This document shows, in pieces, positions 18,235 through 25,680 of a DNA stretch of 64,000 nucleotides. The notes beneath the pieces are model-generated. The model saw only the letters and a list, made by a program, of their open reading frames with translations, had not been told where the DNA came from and did not search any database. Position 1 is the stretch's first letter. Each line of letters starts with the position of its first letter. This stretch comes from Bacteroidota bacterium (GTDB taxonomy: Bacteria > Bacteroidota > Bacteroidia > Chitinophagales > Saprospiraceae): positions 1 through 64,000 of the forward strand of contig JAKQLF010000179.1 of assembly GCA_029567325.1 (NCBI GenBank). The letters are read 5' to 3'. The position numbers and the translations under genes were made by a program.

Positions 18235-18308
18235 CGGGGCGGCAGGATTCGAACCTGCGACCCCCTGGTCCCAAACCAGGTACGCTAACCGGACTGCGCT
18301 ACGCCCCG
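18235..18308 (-). tRNA. tRNA-Pro (anticodon TGG)
   Basis: 74 bases on the reverse strand. The acceptor stem is CGGGGCG/CGCCCCG, the anticodon loop TTTGGGA sits in the stem CTGG/CCAG, and the T loop is GGTTCGAATCC. No CCA end is encoded. It is downstream of tRNA-Ser and probably in the same transcript. Confidence 0.95.
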
Positions 18309-18357
18309 AATACTTTTTTCAACTTTGGTGCTCAACTTTCTACTTAAAGAATGTTGC

Positions 18358-18445
18358 GGTGAGACCGGGATTCGAACCCGGGGTACCCCTTTCAGAGTAC
18401 GACGGTTTAGCAAACCGTTGGTTTCAGCCACTCACCCATCCCACC
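18358..18445 (-). tRNA. tRNA-Ser (anticodon GCT)
   Basis: 88 bases on the reverse strand. The acceptor stem is GGTGGGA/TCTCACC and the anticodon loop TTTGCTAAA sits in the stem ACGG/CCGT. A long variable arm (about TCGTACTCTGAAAGGGGTAC) is typical of type II serine tRNA. A TATATTTG -7 box lies at 18474-18481 (reverse strand), with a TTG 16 bases further upstream. Confidence 0.95.
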
Positions 18446-18646
18446 TTTCTCCTCGGTTTTCTCAAAGAGAGTGCAAATATACACTTTCTATTTAATTCAA
18501 AAATTTTTTTGGAATTATTTTAATGACGATTTTTATTCGCCTTTATATCGCGTTTCATTTCAATAAATTTATTCCATAAAATTTCTATAAAGTTTGCCTT
18601 GATTATTTAGCATAAAATCCAGCTTAAGCTTTAATGGTATTGATGC

Positions 18647-18742
18647 TAGGCCTATTTTTTAGATTATGATCGAAAAAATAGGCGTGTTTTTTAGATTACA
18701 ATCTAAATATTAGGTGTATTTTTTAGATTATTGGTTTTTTAT
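18647..18742. repeat. Three tandem 32-bp degenerate repeats
   Basis: Units begin at 18647, 18679 and 18711, exactly 32 bases apart. The first 18 bases are conserved (TAGG, four variable bases, then TTTTTTAGATTA); the last 14 differ. They lie between the tRNA cluster and the left end of the integrated element, in an otherwise gene-free stretch (18446-18848). No ORF spans them. Confidence 0.6.
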
Positions 18743-18813
18743 GGGTAATCATTAGTATTCATTCATTGCGCTCCCAAATGCGAGTTGATTTCATATCCTT
18801 CCATAAAACAAAA

Positions 18814-18841
18814 AATCCCTAATCAATTAAGATTAAGGATT
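18814..18841 (-). terminator. Hairpin left of attL, probably the original tRNA terminator
   Basis: The stem AATCC-TAATC/GATTA-GGATT (18814-18824 with 18831-18841, one mismatch) is followed on the reverse strand by U-rich sequence. It stands where the CAT-anticodon tRNA would have ended before integration. Confidence 0.55.
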
Positions 18842-18848
18842 CTTTATT

Positions 18849-18897
18849 TAAGTGGGCCCACATGGACTTGAACCATGGACCACCTGATTATGAGTCA
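18849..18897. repeat. attL: left 49-bp direct repeat, displaced tRNA 3' part
   Basis: These 49 bases match 33702-33750 without mismatch, and the match ends sharply at both sides. They are the 3' part of the tRNA gene from the anticodon loop to the acceptor end (reverse strand) plus four flanking bases. The 5' part is missing, so this copy is not a tRNA gene. Continuing leftwards is the probable original terminator. Confidence 0.9.
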
Positions 18898-19000
18898 TAA
18901 TTCAATCAATTTATCAAGTATTATCAGATGTTCTTAATTCTGATCAAAACAAACTGAATTATAGGCAGTTGTGTCCCATGAATATTAAATTAAATTGTCT

Positions 19001-19057
19001 TATCTTTGTCAAATAACATCAAATATTATCATTATTCCGTGCAAAATTTGTGCAAAA
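19001..19057 (+). promoter_or_regulatory. Integrase promoter and left GTGCAAAA pair
   Basis: TATCTTTG (19001-19008) matches the Bacteroidota -7 box; no clear -33 box is at the normal distance. The motif GTGCAAAATTTGTGCAAAA (19039-19057) is a direct repeat of GTGCAAAA at 11-base spacing, ending ten bases before the integrase ATG. An almost identical copy lies at 33617-33635. Integrase binding there would give both arm-site function and autorepression (inference). Confidence 0.5.
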
Positions 19058-19066
19058 TGTTTACAA

Positions 19067-20305
19067 ATGGCAAATCCAAGACCTTCAATTAGATATTACC
19101 ACGATACCAGAAATACTTATAAGAAATCAAAGCTTACAGACCTTTTCCCTGTAAAGATTAGAGTCGGGCATCTTGATCAAGTCAAGTTCTTCCCCTCTGG
19201 AATTGACTTAACTGTGGATGACTTCAACAAGATCAATGGTAAAAGACCAAGTCCAGAGTTCAAGCACATCAAAAGGACCATTGATGAAATTATAGTAAGG
19301 TTTGAATCAATTGTGAAAACTATCCCGGCCTTTTCCTTTTCGAAACTTGAAAGAGCGCTACAGAGTACAAATAAGGATCTTCTGAGTGTAACAAATGCAT
19401 TTAAGGAAAAAATTGCAGAATTAGAAGCCCAAGATAAATTTAGTTCTGCATCCCTTTATAAAAACGTCAATGATGCTTTGTCTGCTTTCAGGAAAAGAGA
19501 TTTGAAGTTCCATGATATTGACAGTAAGTTTTTGGATGATTTTCAGAAACACTTAGAAAAAACTGGAAGAGCAAATGCAACAATCGGGATTTACATGCGC
19601 AATCTGAGGCACATATTCAACCGGGCCATAAAGGATGGAATCATCCATCAAACGTTGTACCCCTTCAATAGCTATAAGATACCGGTTTCCAGGAATATAA
19701 AAAAGGCAATCCCTATTGAGGCAATTTCAAAGATCTATTTTACTGACTTGCAAATGACAGAAAGAAGCAGACTTGGAATTGATCTTTTTGTTTTCAGTTT
19801 TGCCACTGAGGGAATGAACTTTAAAGACATACTCCATCTTAAAAAAACCGATATTGAAGACAATTTATTAAAGTTTAAACGGGCTAAGACCAAAGAGACC
19901 AGACGGGATTCATCGCAGCAAATCGTTTATTTGCCGGAGCTATCGAGGACAATCATTGATAAGTACTTTGGCAATGATGGTCCTTATGTTTTTCCTGTAC
20001 TGGATGAACAATGGACACCACAAAAAATGCATAACCACGTGAAATGGTTTATCAAGGACACAAACACTAAGCTCAGAGAAGTGGCCATGCATGAAGATAT
20101 TCCAGGAGCTGAAAAAATATCTACCTACTATGCCAGACATTCATACGCCACAGCAACAATAAAGAATGGATACAGCATTGAATTCTTGAAAGAGAAACTT
20201 GGCCACAGTTCCGTTAAAGTTACTCAGAGCTACATCGCTTCATTTGGCCTTGACATCGATAAGGAGGCTAGTGATAAACTACTAAAAGGATTCCAAAATG
20301 ATTGA
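19067..20305 (+). CDS. Tyrosine-type integrase of the element
   Basis: 412 aa from the ATG at 19067; an in-frame extension to 18995 would start before the promoter box and looks non-coding (NIIIIPCKICAKC). An N-terminal arm-binding region (about 1-100) is followed by a SAM-like core-binding domain (KFLDDFQKHLEKTGRANATIGIYMRNL, about 150-190) and the catalytic domain. Visible catalytic residues are Lys in KFKRAKTKE, Arg and His in YYARHSYAT (about 354-360), His in LGHSS and Tyr in TQSYIASF. The first catalytic Arg is not at its usual place: the segment reads FATEGMNFKDI with Glu. It ends eight bases inside the next gene. Confidence 0.88.
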   Translation: MANPRPSIRYYHDTRNTYKKSKLTDLFPVKIRVGHLDQVKFFPSGIDLTVDDFNKINGKRPSPEFKHIKRTIDEIIVRFESIVKTIPAFSFSKLERALQSTNKDLLSVTNAFKEKIAELEAQDKFSSASLYKNVNDALSAFRKRDLKFHDIDSKFLDDFQKHLEKTGRANATIGIYMRNLRHIFNRAIKDGIIHQTLYPFNSYKIPVSRNIKKAIPIEAISKIYFTDLQMTERSRLGIDLFVFSFATEGMNFKDILHLKKTDIEDNLLKFKRAKTKETRRDSSQQIVYLPELSRTIIDKYFGNDGPYVFPVLDEQWTPQKMHNHVKWFIKDTNTKLREVAMHEDIPGAEKISTYYARHSYATATIKNGYSIEFLKEKLGHSSVKVTQSYIASFGLDIDKEASDKLLKGFQND

Positions 20306-20813
20306 AGAGACAAGTAAAAGCCTATTCTTCAGACAGTTCCATTGGATGAGATATTTTACTCCTATTGAGCTGCCTGAAATAAATGAAGGTGAAACAATTA
20401 ATGATTGGTTAATGAGGAACGAACAATTACTAAGTGATGAGCTTTGCACCTTAAGAACAGGTTATAGTGAAGGCCCAGAGTTAGCATATACGGGGAGCCG
20501 AAGAGGATTTTGGGTTGCAGTATTTATCCAATTTGCAAATAACCCCGATCGTTTTTTTGAGCTTACCAATAGTCTTTTCTTTGACTTTAATTCAATAGAT
20601 GGAAATAATTTAGACTTGTACAATATATTATTTGATTCTGCTCTTGATACAGAATACTTTCAAAAGCCATTCATAATTTGGGCTAGGAAAATAAAAAAAT
20701 GGTCCCTTACCAAAACTAAAGATGCTTTCAAAGTGCCGGAAAATCAGGTCAGAAATACAGAACCGAAAGCAGGATCCAAAAAAAAGATCAAAGCAAGCAC
20801 AGACAAAAGATAG
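20298..20813 (+). CDS. Unknown protein, 171 aa, overlapping the integrase
   Basis: Soluble, no signal peptide or membrane segment. It is aromatic and acidic in the first 130 residues (FFRQFHWMRYFTPIELPEINEG, then YTGSRRGFWVAVFIQFANNPDRFF) and ends in a basic tail (KAGSKKKIKASTDKR). It overlaps the integrase gene by eight bases, so the two are co-translated. I do not recognise a family. A role in integration or control would fit the position but nothing in the sequence shows it. A hairpin with TGCTT on its right arm follows at about 20823-20853. Confidence 0.65.
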   Translation: MIEETSKSLFFRQFHWMRYFTPIELPEINEGETINDWLMRNEQLLSDELCTLRTGYSEGPELAYTGSRRGFWVAVFIQFANNPDRFFELTNSLFFDFNSIDGNNLDLYNILFDSALDTEYFQKPFIIWARKIKKWSLTKTKDAFKVPENQVRNTEPKAGSKKKIKASTDKR

Positions 20814-20825
20814 ATAAAAAATAAG

Positions 20826-20891
20826 CACGTGAAATTCCACGTGAAACATGCTTTATCCTATTGCATTCAAATACTATCAATTGTACATTTG
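20826..20891 (+). promoter_or_regulatory. Promoter of the small HTH gene with a double CACGTG site
   Basis: TTG (20861-20863), 20 bases, then TACATTTG (20884-20891) is a full Bacteroidota-type promoter. Upstream, CACGTGAAA occurs twice with a 12-base period (20826-20834 and 20838-20846). These fall within a hairpin AAGCA...TGCTT that may also terminate the upstream transcript. Confidence 0.6.
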
Positions 20892-20914
20892 TTTTATCAC
20901 AAAAATATAATGAT

Positions 20915-21106
20915 ATGAATGCAGAAATGATGAGCATAAAAGAGCTTGCAACTTATTTAAATCTTTCTATTCCAACTGTTTATAGAATGACCATTCCAGG
21001 CAAAAAAAAACCAAATCCTTTGCCGCATTACAAGATTCAGGGCTCCTTGAGATTCAGCAAAGAAAAGATTGAAAAGTGGCTCGAAACAAAAGAGGTAGCA
21101 GCTTAA
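20915..21106 (+). CDS. Small helix-turn-helix protein, excisionase-like
   Basis: 63 aa from the ATG at 20915. A longer reading from 20861 would begin inside the promoter. Almost the whole protein is one HTH_17/MerR-like winged helix: MSIKELATYLNLSIPTVYRM, a basic wing (GKKKPNPLPHYKIQGSLRFS) and KEKIEKWLETKE. Such proteins act as excisionases or as regulators of mobile elements. It has its own promoter and precedes the replication gene. Confidence 0.8.
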   Translation: MNAEMMSIKELATYLNLSIPTVYRMTIPGKKKPNPLPHYKIQGSLRFSKEKIEKWLETKEVAA

Positions 21107-21133
21107 ATATATCTTTTTCCTATATTTGTTTCC

Positions 21134-21248
21134 GGGCAAGCGAGCCCAGTCTAATTAAACGCACTTAAAAAAGTAATTCCACGGGCAAGCGAAGCCCAGC
21201 CAAGAAAAACGCAAAAACAGGGCAAGCGAGCCCAGCCTAATTAAACGC
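21134..21248. repeat. Three GC-rich repeats before the primase/helicase gene
   Basis: Copies at 21134-21162, 21183-21212 and 21220-21248. The consensus starts GGGCAAGCGAGCCCAG and ends in AAACGC; copies 1 and 3 also share CTAATTAA, copy 2 has one extra base. Each can fold GGGC/GCCC. They stand out in an AT-rich region. They could be iterons, operators or single-strand initiation hairpins. Confidence 0.75.
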
Positions 21249-21328
21249 TTTACTATAAATATTACATCTTCTTTACACCTATAAGATTGTCTCTAGACAT
21301 TCCTATAGCCTGTATTTACGTCAAAAAA

Positions 21329-21360
21329 AAATGGCCAGTGTACTTTTACCTGTGCCATTT
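21329..21360 (+). promoter_or_regulatory. Leader hairpin before the primase/helicase start
   Basis: AAATGGC (21329-21335) pairs with GCCATTT (21354-21360), 14 bases before the ATG at 21375, preceded by a run of eight A. It may be an attenuator or a translational control hairpin. Confidence 0.35.
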
Positions 21361-21374
21361 ATATAAACTTTCGT

Positions 21375-24143
21375 ATGGCAAATATAACACAAACTCCTGT
21401 TATAGATGAGATTGTCTATCAACGGTTCATAAATTCAAAAATATCAATAATCGGTTGCAAGGGCAAGATTCCTGTAAAGTCATGGACCCCATACCAAAGC
21501 CGATTCCCTTCAGACAAAGAGATAAAAAGTTTTCGCGAAGCTGGCGCAACCGGAATAGCTGCTGTATGTGGCCAAATATCAGGGTACTTAATCTGTATTG
21601 ATTTTGATACAAAAAATCATCCAAGAGGCTCAGAAATTGTTAGTGATTGCTGCACAGACCTAATTGATGTAGTTGGTGAATATTTATTCCAAATGGTAAG
21701 AGTTAGTACACCATCAGGAGGCACACATCTATGGTTCAGAAGTGAAGAAAAAAATGAGTACAAAAACAAAAAACTTGCCTCTAGAATTACAACAATTGAG
21801 GAACGGCAAATAAACCCTAAGGTAAAAGAGCTCACATTTATAGAGATAAGAGCTGAAGGCGGTTATGCAATGGTACATCCATCCCCAGGGTATACAATTG
21901 AGCATGGAAGCTTTGAAAATATTCCAACCTTCAAAAACGAGGTTGTTGATCAAATCATTGATGTTGTCAAATCATTTAATGAGGTCTTTGATGAGCCAAC
22001 ACCCATAAGTGTAAGGGAAAAAAGGGAATATGACAATTATAGTTTAACTCCTTGGGATGCGTATAATAATGATCAAAGCAATCCTCACTTGGAGGTTTTA
22101 GAAAATGCAGGATGGAAAATTGCATCACAAAAAGGTGATCAAATATTTTACCGTCGTCCTGGATCCGAAAATAAATGGAGTGCAAACTGGCACATTCAAA
22201 AAAGACTCTTTTATGTCTTTTCATCAAGTACTGTATTTGAACAAGATAAGGCATATACGCCGTTTTCAGTCCTTAGTACAATAGAGCATAATGGAAATAA
22301 AAAAGAGGCTACAAGGTTCATAATATCAAAGGGCTACGGCAAGCAATGGGAAAAACATCAGCAAGACTTTATAGATGAGGTGTCCATTGAACTTGACAAA
22401 GGCAAGATGTTTGAAGATGTTATTCAAGAGCTGCAGTCAGCTAATGAACATGGTCCGGAAATGATCTCAAGAGTCAAGGATATATTGACGGAAAAGAACA
22501 TTGCAAAAAGAAAGCTTTATTATTCCCTTATCCGAAATAATAAAGGCGTGTGTTTAGTGAATATAATCAGGCATGAATTCCGAAACTTCTTAGTAAGCAC
22601 TTATCCAAGATTAGGAAAGAATTGGCGGATTATCAAATCTGCAGACGATGAGTTTTTACTGATCGATGAGAGTAAAAAAACAGTTGAAAATCTTCAGAAT
22701 GGATATGAAGACATTGCACCATTATTGGCCCACTGGATCGATGAAGATATTGCACATTTCATAAATGAAGATGAACAATGGTCTAGATTGCTAAAGGAAG
22801 AGCACGAAAAACTTCCTCCATCATTTAAAAAGTCTTTGTTTACGGAAATGGATAAGACCGCCAAAAACGAAATTCAGTTCTTGACCGACGATAAACACAA
22901 TAGTTATTTCTTTTTCAGTACAACTGTTGTAAAAGTAAGCAAAGAAGGGGTTGATATCATTCCGTATGGCGAAACATTTGCCTATGTAAAGAAGGCTGAT
23001 ATATTGGAACGCGACTTTAATCGGGTTGTAAATGGTGATCCTTCAGACTTCGGAAAATATTGTTATCGCCTTTCCGGGCTTGCTGATTCTTGTGATGAAA
23101 TGAGTTTATTACAAATTTATTCTGCAAGTGACCAATCAAACTGGAATAAACTTCGTCCGCTCGTTCTTGCTATCGGATATCTTGTACATAGGTTCAAAGA
23201 TCCATCCAAGGCATTTGCAATTATCATAAGTGAAGACGTCGATGATTCGAATAAGGGAGGAGGAACGGGGAAATCATTAGTTCTTAAAAGCTTGAAGTAT
23301 GTCAGGAATTTGATTGAGATGGATGGAAAAAACTTAAAGACACACAATCAATTCGCATTCGGTCCAATATCCTCAAATACAGATATACTTCTCTTGAATG
23401 ATTTGAGTGCTGCATTTGACATCAAAATGATGTATAACCAAATTACCGATTCCTTTGAGGTTGAACGCAAAGGGGTTGATAGGAAAGTAATTCCTTTTGA
23501 GCTTGCTCCTAAGATCTGCATGACTACAAACTATTCAATGGGTGGTTCTGATGATTCAGAGCATCAAAGTAGGCGGATTAAGAACCTTTATATTAGTAAA
23601 TACTATACCAGGGAGCGAACACCTGAAACAGATTTTGGGCGAAATTTATTCTTTGATTGGGACCAAAATGACTGGAACTTGTTTTACAATTTCATCATGG
23701 ATTGTGTGCAAATTTATTTCCGATCAGCTAGAGTTGTACCAAATCAAAGTTCAAATTCAAATTCAGTTAAGAAGAAGATCAGGGAGGAATTGAACCCATA
23801 TGGTGATGAATTCATTCACTTTCTCGATGAATCAATTTTAAGACCTACTTGGCTAAATAACAACAAAAACACTTTGTTTGCCGCAGAAATTCGCCCACAA
23901 ATAAAATATACTGATTTTAAAAATGAGCACAATATAGACGGTTCAAGAGAGCTAAGCGCAAAGCTTTTCAAGGACAATCTTAAGAGATATCTTCATTCGA
24001 TGGATATCCCATTTAGGGAGATCGGGGCACCATTAGTTATTAAGTTGGGTGAAGATGCCAGAAAGCCATTACAGGAATGGGCTTCAGAACAATCATGGTT
24101 TGTTCCTGAAGAGGTCTATGAAGGAGCTGATTTGCCTTTTTAG
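21375..24143 (+). CDS. Primase-polymerase fused to SF3-type helicase (element replicase)
   Basis: 922 aa. The N-terminal ~200 residues are an archaeo-eukaryotic-type primase-polymerase domain: KIPVKSWTPYQSRFPS, the metal-binding LICIDFD (about residue 75), SGGTHLWF (about 116) and EIRAEGGYAMVHPSPGY. The C-terminal third is an SF3/D5-like helicase: Walker A GGGTGKS (about residue 629), Walker B TDILLLNDLSAAFD, and motif C PKICMTTNYS with a following RRIKNLYIS arginine region. Such fusions start plasmid, phage and satellite replication. The gene is preceded by three GC-rich repeats and followed at once by an iteron array, so it is probably the replication initiator of this element. Confidence 0.9.
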   Translation: MANITQTPVIDEIVYQRFINSKISIIGCKGKIPVKSWTPYQSRFPSDKEIKSFREAGATGIAAVCGQISGYLICIDFDTKNHPRGSEIVSDCCTDLIDVVGEYLFQMVRVSTPSGGTHLWFRSEEKNEYKNKKLASRITTIEERQINPKVKELTFIEIRAEGGYAMVHPSPGYTIEHGSFENIPTFKNEVVDQIIDVVKSFNEVFDEPTPISVREKREYDNYSLTPWDAYNNDQSNPHLEVLENAGWKIASQKGDQIFYRRPGSENKWSANWHIQKRLFYVFSSSTVFEQDKAYTPFSVLSTIEHNGNKKEATRFIISKGYGKQWEKHQQDFIDEVSIELDKGKMFEDVIQELQSANEHGPEMISRVKDILTEKNIAKRKLYYSLIRNNKGVCLVNIIRHEFRNFLVSTYPRLGKNWRIIKSADDEFLLIDESKKTVENLQNGYEDIAPLLAHWIDEDIAHFINEDEQWSRLLKEEHEKLPPSFKKSLFTEMDKTAKNEIQFLTDDKHNSYFFFSTTVVKVSKEGVDIIPYGETFAYVKKADILERDFNRVVNGDPSDFGKYCYRLSGLADSCDEMSLLQIYSASDQSNWNKLRPLVLAIGYLVHRFKDPSKAFAIIISEDVDDSNKGGGTGKSLVLKSLKYVRNLIEMDGKNLKTHNQFAFGPISSNTDILLLNDLSAAFDIKMMYNQITDSFEVERKGVDRKVIPFELAPKICMTTNYSMGGSDDSEHQSRRIKNLYISKYYTRERTPETDFGRNLFFDWDQNDWNLFYNFIMDCVQIYFRSARVVPNQSSNSNSVKKKIREELNPYGDEFIHFLDESILRPTWLNNNKNTLFAAEIRPQIKYTDFKNEHNIDGSRELSAKLFKDNLKRYLHSMDIPFREIGAPLVIKLGEDARKPLQEWASEQSWFVPEEVYEGADLPF

Positions 24144-24144
24144 C

Positions 24145-24508
24145 TTAGGTTTTGTAGATCGATTTATAGGTTTTGTAACCCATTTCTTAGGTTTTGTAAC
24201 TTGAAAATTAGGTTTTGTAACCCATATCTTAGGTTTTGTTTTTTATATTTTATTGATTATCAGATATATATATAAAATAATGGTCAAAAATGGAATAATA
24301 CGCACATAAGTAAAAAAAAATAATTTCTCTCTATATATATGGATTTCGATGGTACAAAACCCAGTAATTAGCATAATTAATTGAATATCAACTATATACG
24401 ATTTTTCAGACCTTACAAAACCTAATTTTTCGCTTACAAAACCTAATGTCAATGACGCAAAAACTAAAAATAACTTGCAAAACCTGTTTTGATGGCATAC
24501 AAAACCTG
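24145..24508. other. Probable replication origin: inverted arrays of 21-bp-phased iterons
   Basis: Five forward copies of TTAGGTTTTGTAAC have TAGG starting at 24146, 24167, 24188, 24209 and 24230, exactly 21 bases apart. Six inverted copies (TTACAAAACCTAA and variants) have their CC at 24360, 24421, 24442, 24463 (degenerate), 24483 and 24505. Between the arrays lies a 113-base AT-rich segment (24240-24352). The array starts two bases after the helicase stop. This is the arrangement of iteron origins, notably of staphylococcal pathogenicity island origins. No ORF in this stretch is convincing. Confidence 0.82.
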
Positions 24509-24542
24509 TTTTCAACCATGGAGCAATAAACAAAATTATTAT

Positions 24543-24941
24543 ATGAAGGAAAATCAAAAAAAGCCAGCTTTAGAATACCAAAATCTAAGGCCGTGGAAAC
24601 CTGGTCAGAGTGGAAATTCAATTGGGAGAGAAAAAGGTAGTAAGAATTTAAAGACCTTACTCAAAAAGGCTTTACTCATGAAAGTTGATTGGATTGACAT
24701 AGACGGCAAAAAATCAAGGATGCCAGTAAAGGAAGTCATGGTCATGCATGTGGTGAATAAAGCCATTTCTAACCAGGGCGACATTGATTTGATATTTAAG
24801 ATCATTGACTTAATTGAGGGGAAAAAGTCTGGTCCTGGGGTTCAGGTGAACATTGGACAGGTACCAATACGTGAGGTCTTTGAGATAGGAGGTAGAAAAA
24901 TTGAATTTGGACCAAGGGGACTTGAGCAAGAAGAGGAATAA
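24543..24941 (+). CDS. DUF5681 protein
   Basis: 132 aa from the ATG at 24543; the in-frame start at 24489 lies in the iterons. The N-terminus carries the DUF5681 motif, RPWKPGQSGNSIGREKGSKN. Residues 40-100 are helical (LLKKALLMKVDWIDIDGKK, MVMHVVNKAISNQGDIDLIFKIIDLIEG). The tail is acidic. DUF5681 proteins are frequent in phages and mobile elements, often near terminase genes, but have no proven function. It is the first gene of the + strand series to 28022. Confidence 0.7.
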   Translation: MKENQKKPALEYQNLRPWKPGQSGNSIGREKGSKNLKTLLKKALLMKVDWIDIDGKKSRMPVKEVMVMHVVNKAISNQGDIDLIFKIIDLIEGKKSGPGVQVNIGQVPIREVFEIGGRKIEFGPRGLEQEEE

Positions 24942-24968
24942 TAATTTAAGTAATCAAAAAAGTATATC

Positions 24969-25220
24969 ATGATAAGTACATCACAAGAATGGGCACAAAA
25001 AGCTCTAAAAGGTATTGAGAAAAGAATGCAGCTGCAGCAAGCAAGCGAAATGATAAAAAAAGGCAACAACTACCACGTGACTTTGGTCCCATTGCCAGAC
25101 GCCAACTACAGTAAGAGTTTTATTAAGGTTGAGCGATTTAGTTCAATGGGCGAAAAATTCAAGCTTTTCTGTAAGGTAGACATCAATTTAAAAGCCACAA
25201 CTCCAATCAGTCTGCAGTGA
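24969..25220 (+). CDS. Small unknown protein, 83 aa
   Basis: A small protein with an N-terminal helical part (EWAQKALKGIEKRMQLQQASEMIKKG) and a C-terminal beta-rich part (YHVTLVPLPDANYSKSFIKV). No signal or membrane segment. It is 27 bases after the DUF5681 stop, on the same strand, with an ATG preceded by an A-rich tract. I do not recognise it; coding is supported by position and composition only. Confidence 0.5.
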   Translation: MISTSQEWAQKALKGIEKRMQLQQASEMIKKGNNYHVTLVPLPDANYSKSFIKVERFSSMGEKFKLFCKVDINLKATTPISLQ

Positions 25221-25277
25221 GTTTGCAGTGATTTGGAAGTAATGAAAATATTTTGACAATCTAAAAAATTTATAAAC

Positions 25278-25604
25278 ATGGGACTATTTATAATCGGCTC
25301 AATTCTTTGCATGATCGCATCATTAGTAGTGGTTTATTCAAATCGAAAACTAATTGAAGCAAATCGTACGAATGCAGAAGCCATAGAAAATATCAAGCAA
25401 GCAACCCTCTTACACGAAAACGCAATTACTAGACTAAGTGCAGACTTTAAGGATTTGAAAGATGAAGATTCAATTATAAGATTTTTGTTGTTGAGTCTGA
25501 TTAAGGAGTATCACATAGATGAAGAAAATTATGAGCAAGCAGCAATTGTGCAAAAAATATTGCAGGACATGGCTATAAAGATTAAGCCAGTAGAAAAACT
25601 GTGA
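25278..25604 (+). CDS. Small membrane-anchored coiled-coil protein
   Basis: 108 aa. One N-terminal membrane helix (LFIIGSILCMIASLVVVYS) is followed by a long polar helix, probably coiled coil (LIEANRTNAEAIENIKQATLLHENAITRLSADFKDLKDEDS). The topology recalls phage spanin or holin-associated i-spanin proteins, but also many other small anchors; there is no adjacent lysozyme or second spanin. Function unknown. Confidence 0.6.
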   Translation: MGLFIIGSILCMIASLVVVYSNRKLIEANRTNAEAIENIKQATLLHENAITRLSADFKDLKDEDSIIRFLLLSLIKEYHIDEENYEQAAIVQKILQDMAIKIKPVEKL

Positions 25605-25680
25605 TCTCAACTATTTGCGAAAGCACCATTGCGTAATTCACCACAAAACTTCGGTTACCCACATAAAAAAATATCATAAA

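Noticed and set aside
18164-18523. 119-aa ORF on the + strand with the GAAGFEPATPWSQTRYANRTAL phrase
   Set aside because: It is a translation of the reverse-strand tRNA-Pro and tRNA-Ser genes in the wrong direction, a well-known false annotation.
18647-18742. CRISPR array
   Set aside because: Only three units, 18-base repeat and 14-base variable part, no cas genes nearby.
18849-18897. Left copy of the tRNA sequence as a second tRNA gene
   Set aside because: Only the 3' part from the anticodon loop is present; the 5' half is missing, so it is an att remnant.
24145-24508. CRISPR array or a transposon end
   Set aside because: Spacing is 21 bases with no unique spacers; the inverted arrangement next to the replicase fits iterons.
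24243-24557. 104-aa reverse ORF over the origin (repeated GFV phrases)
   Set aside because: The repeated peptide comes from reading the iterons; it has no other support and overlaps the likely origin.
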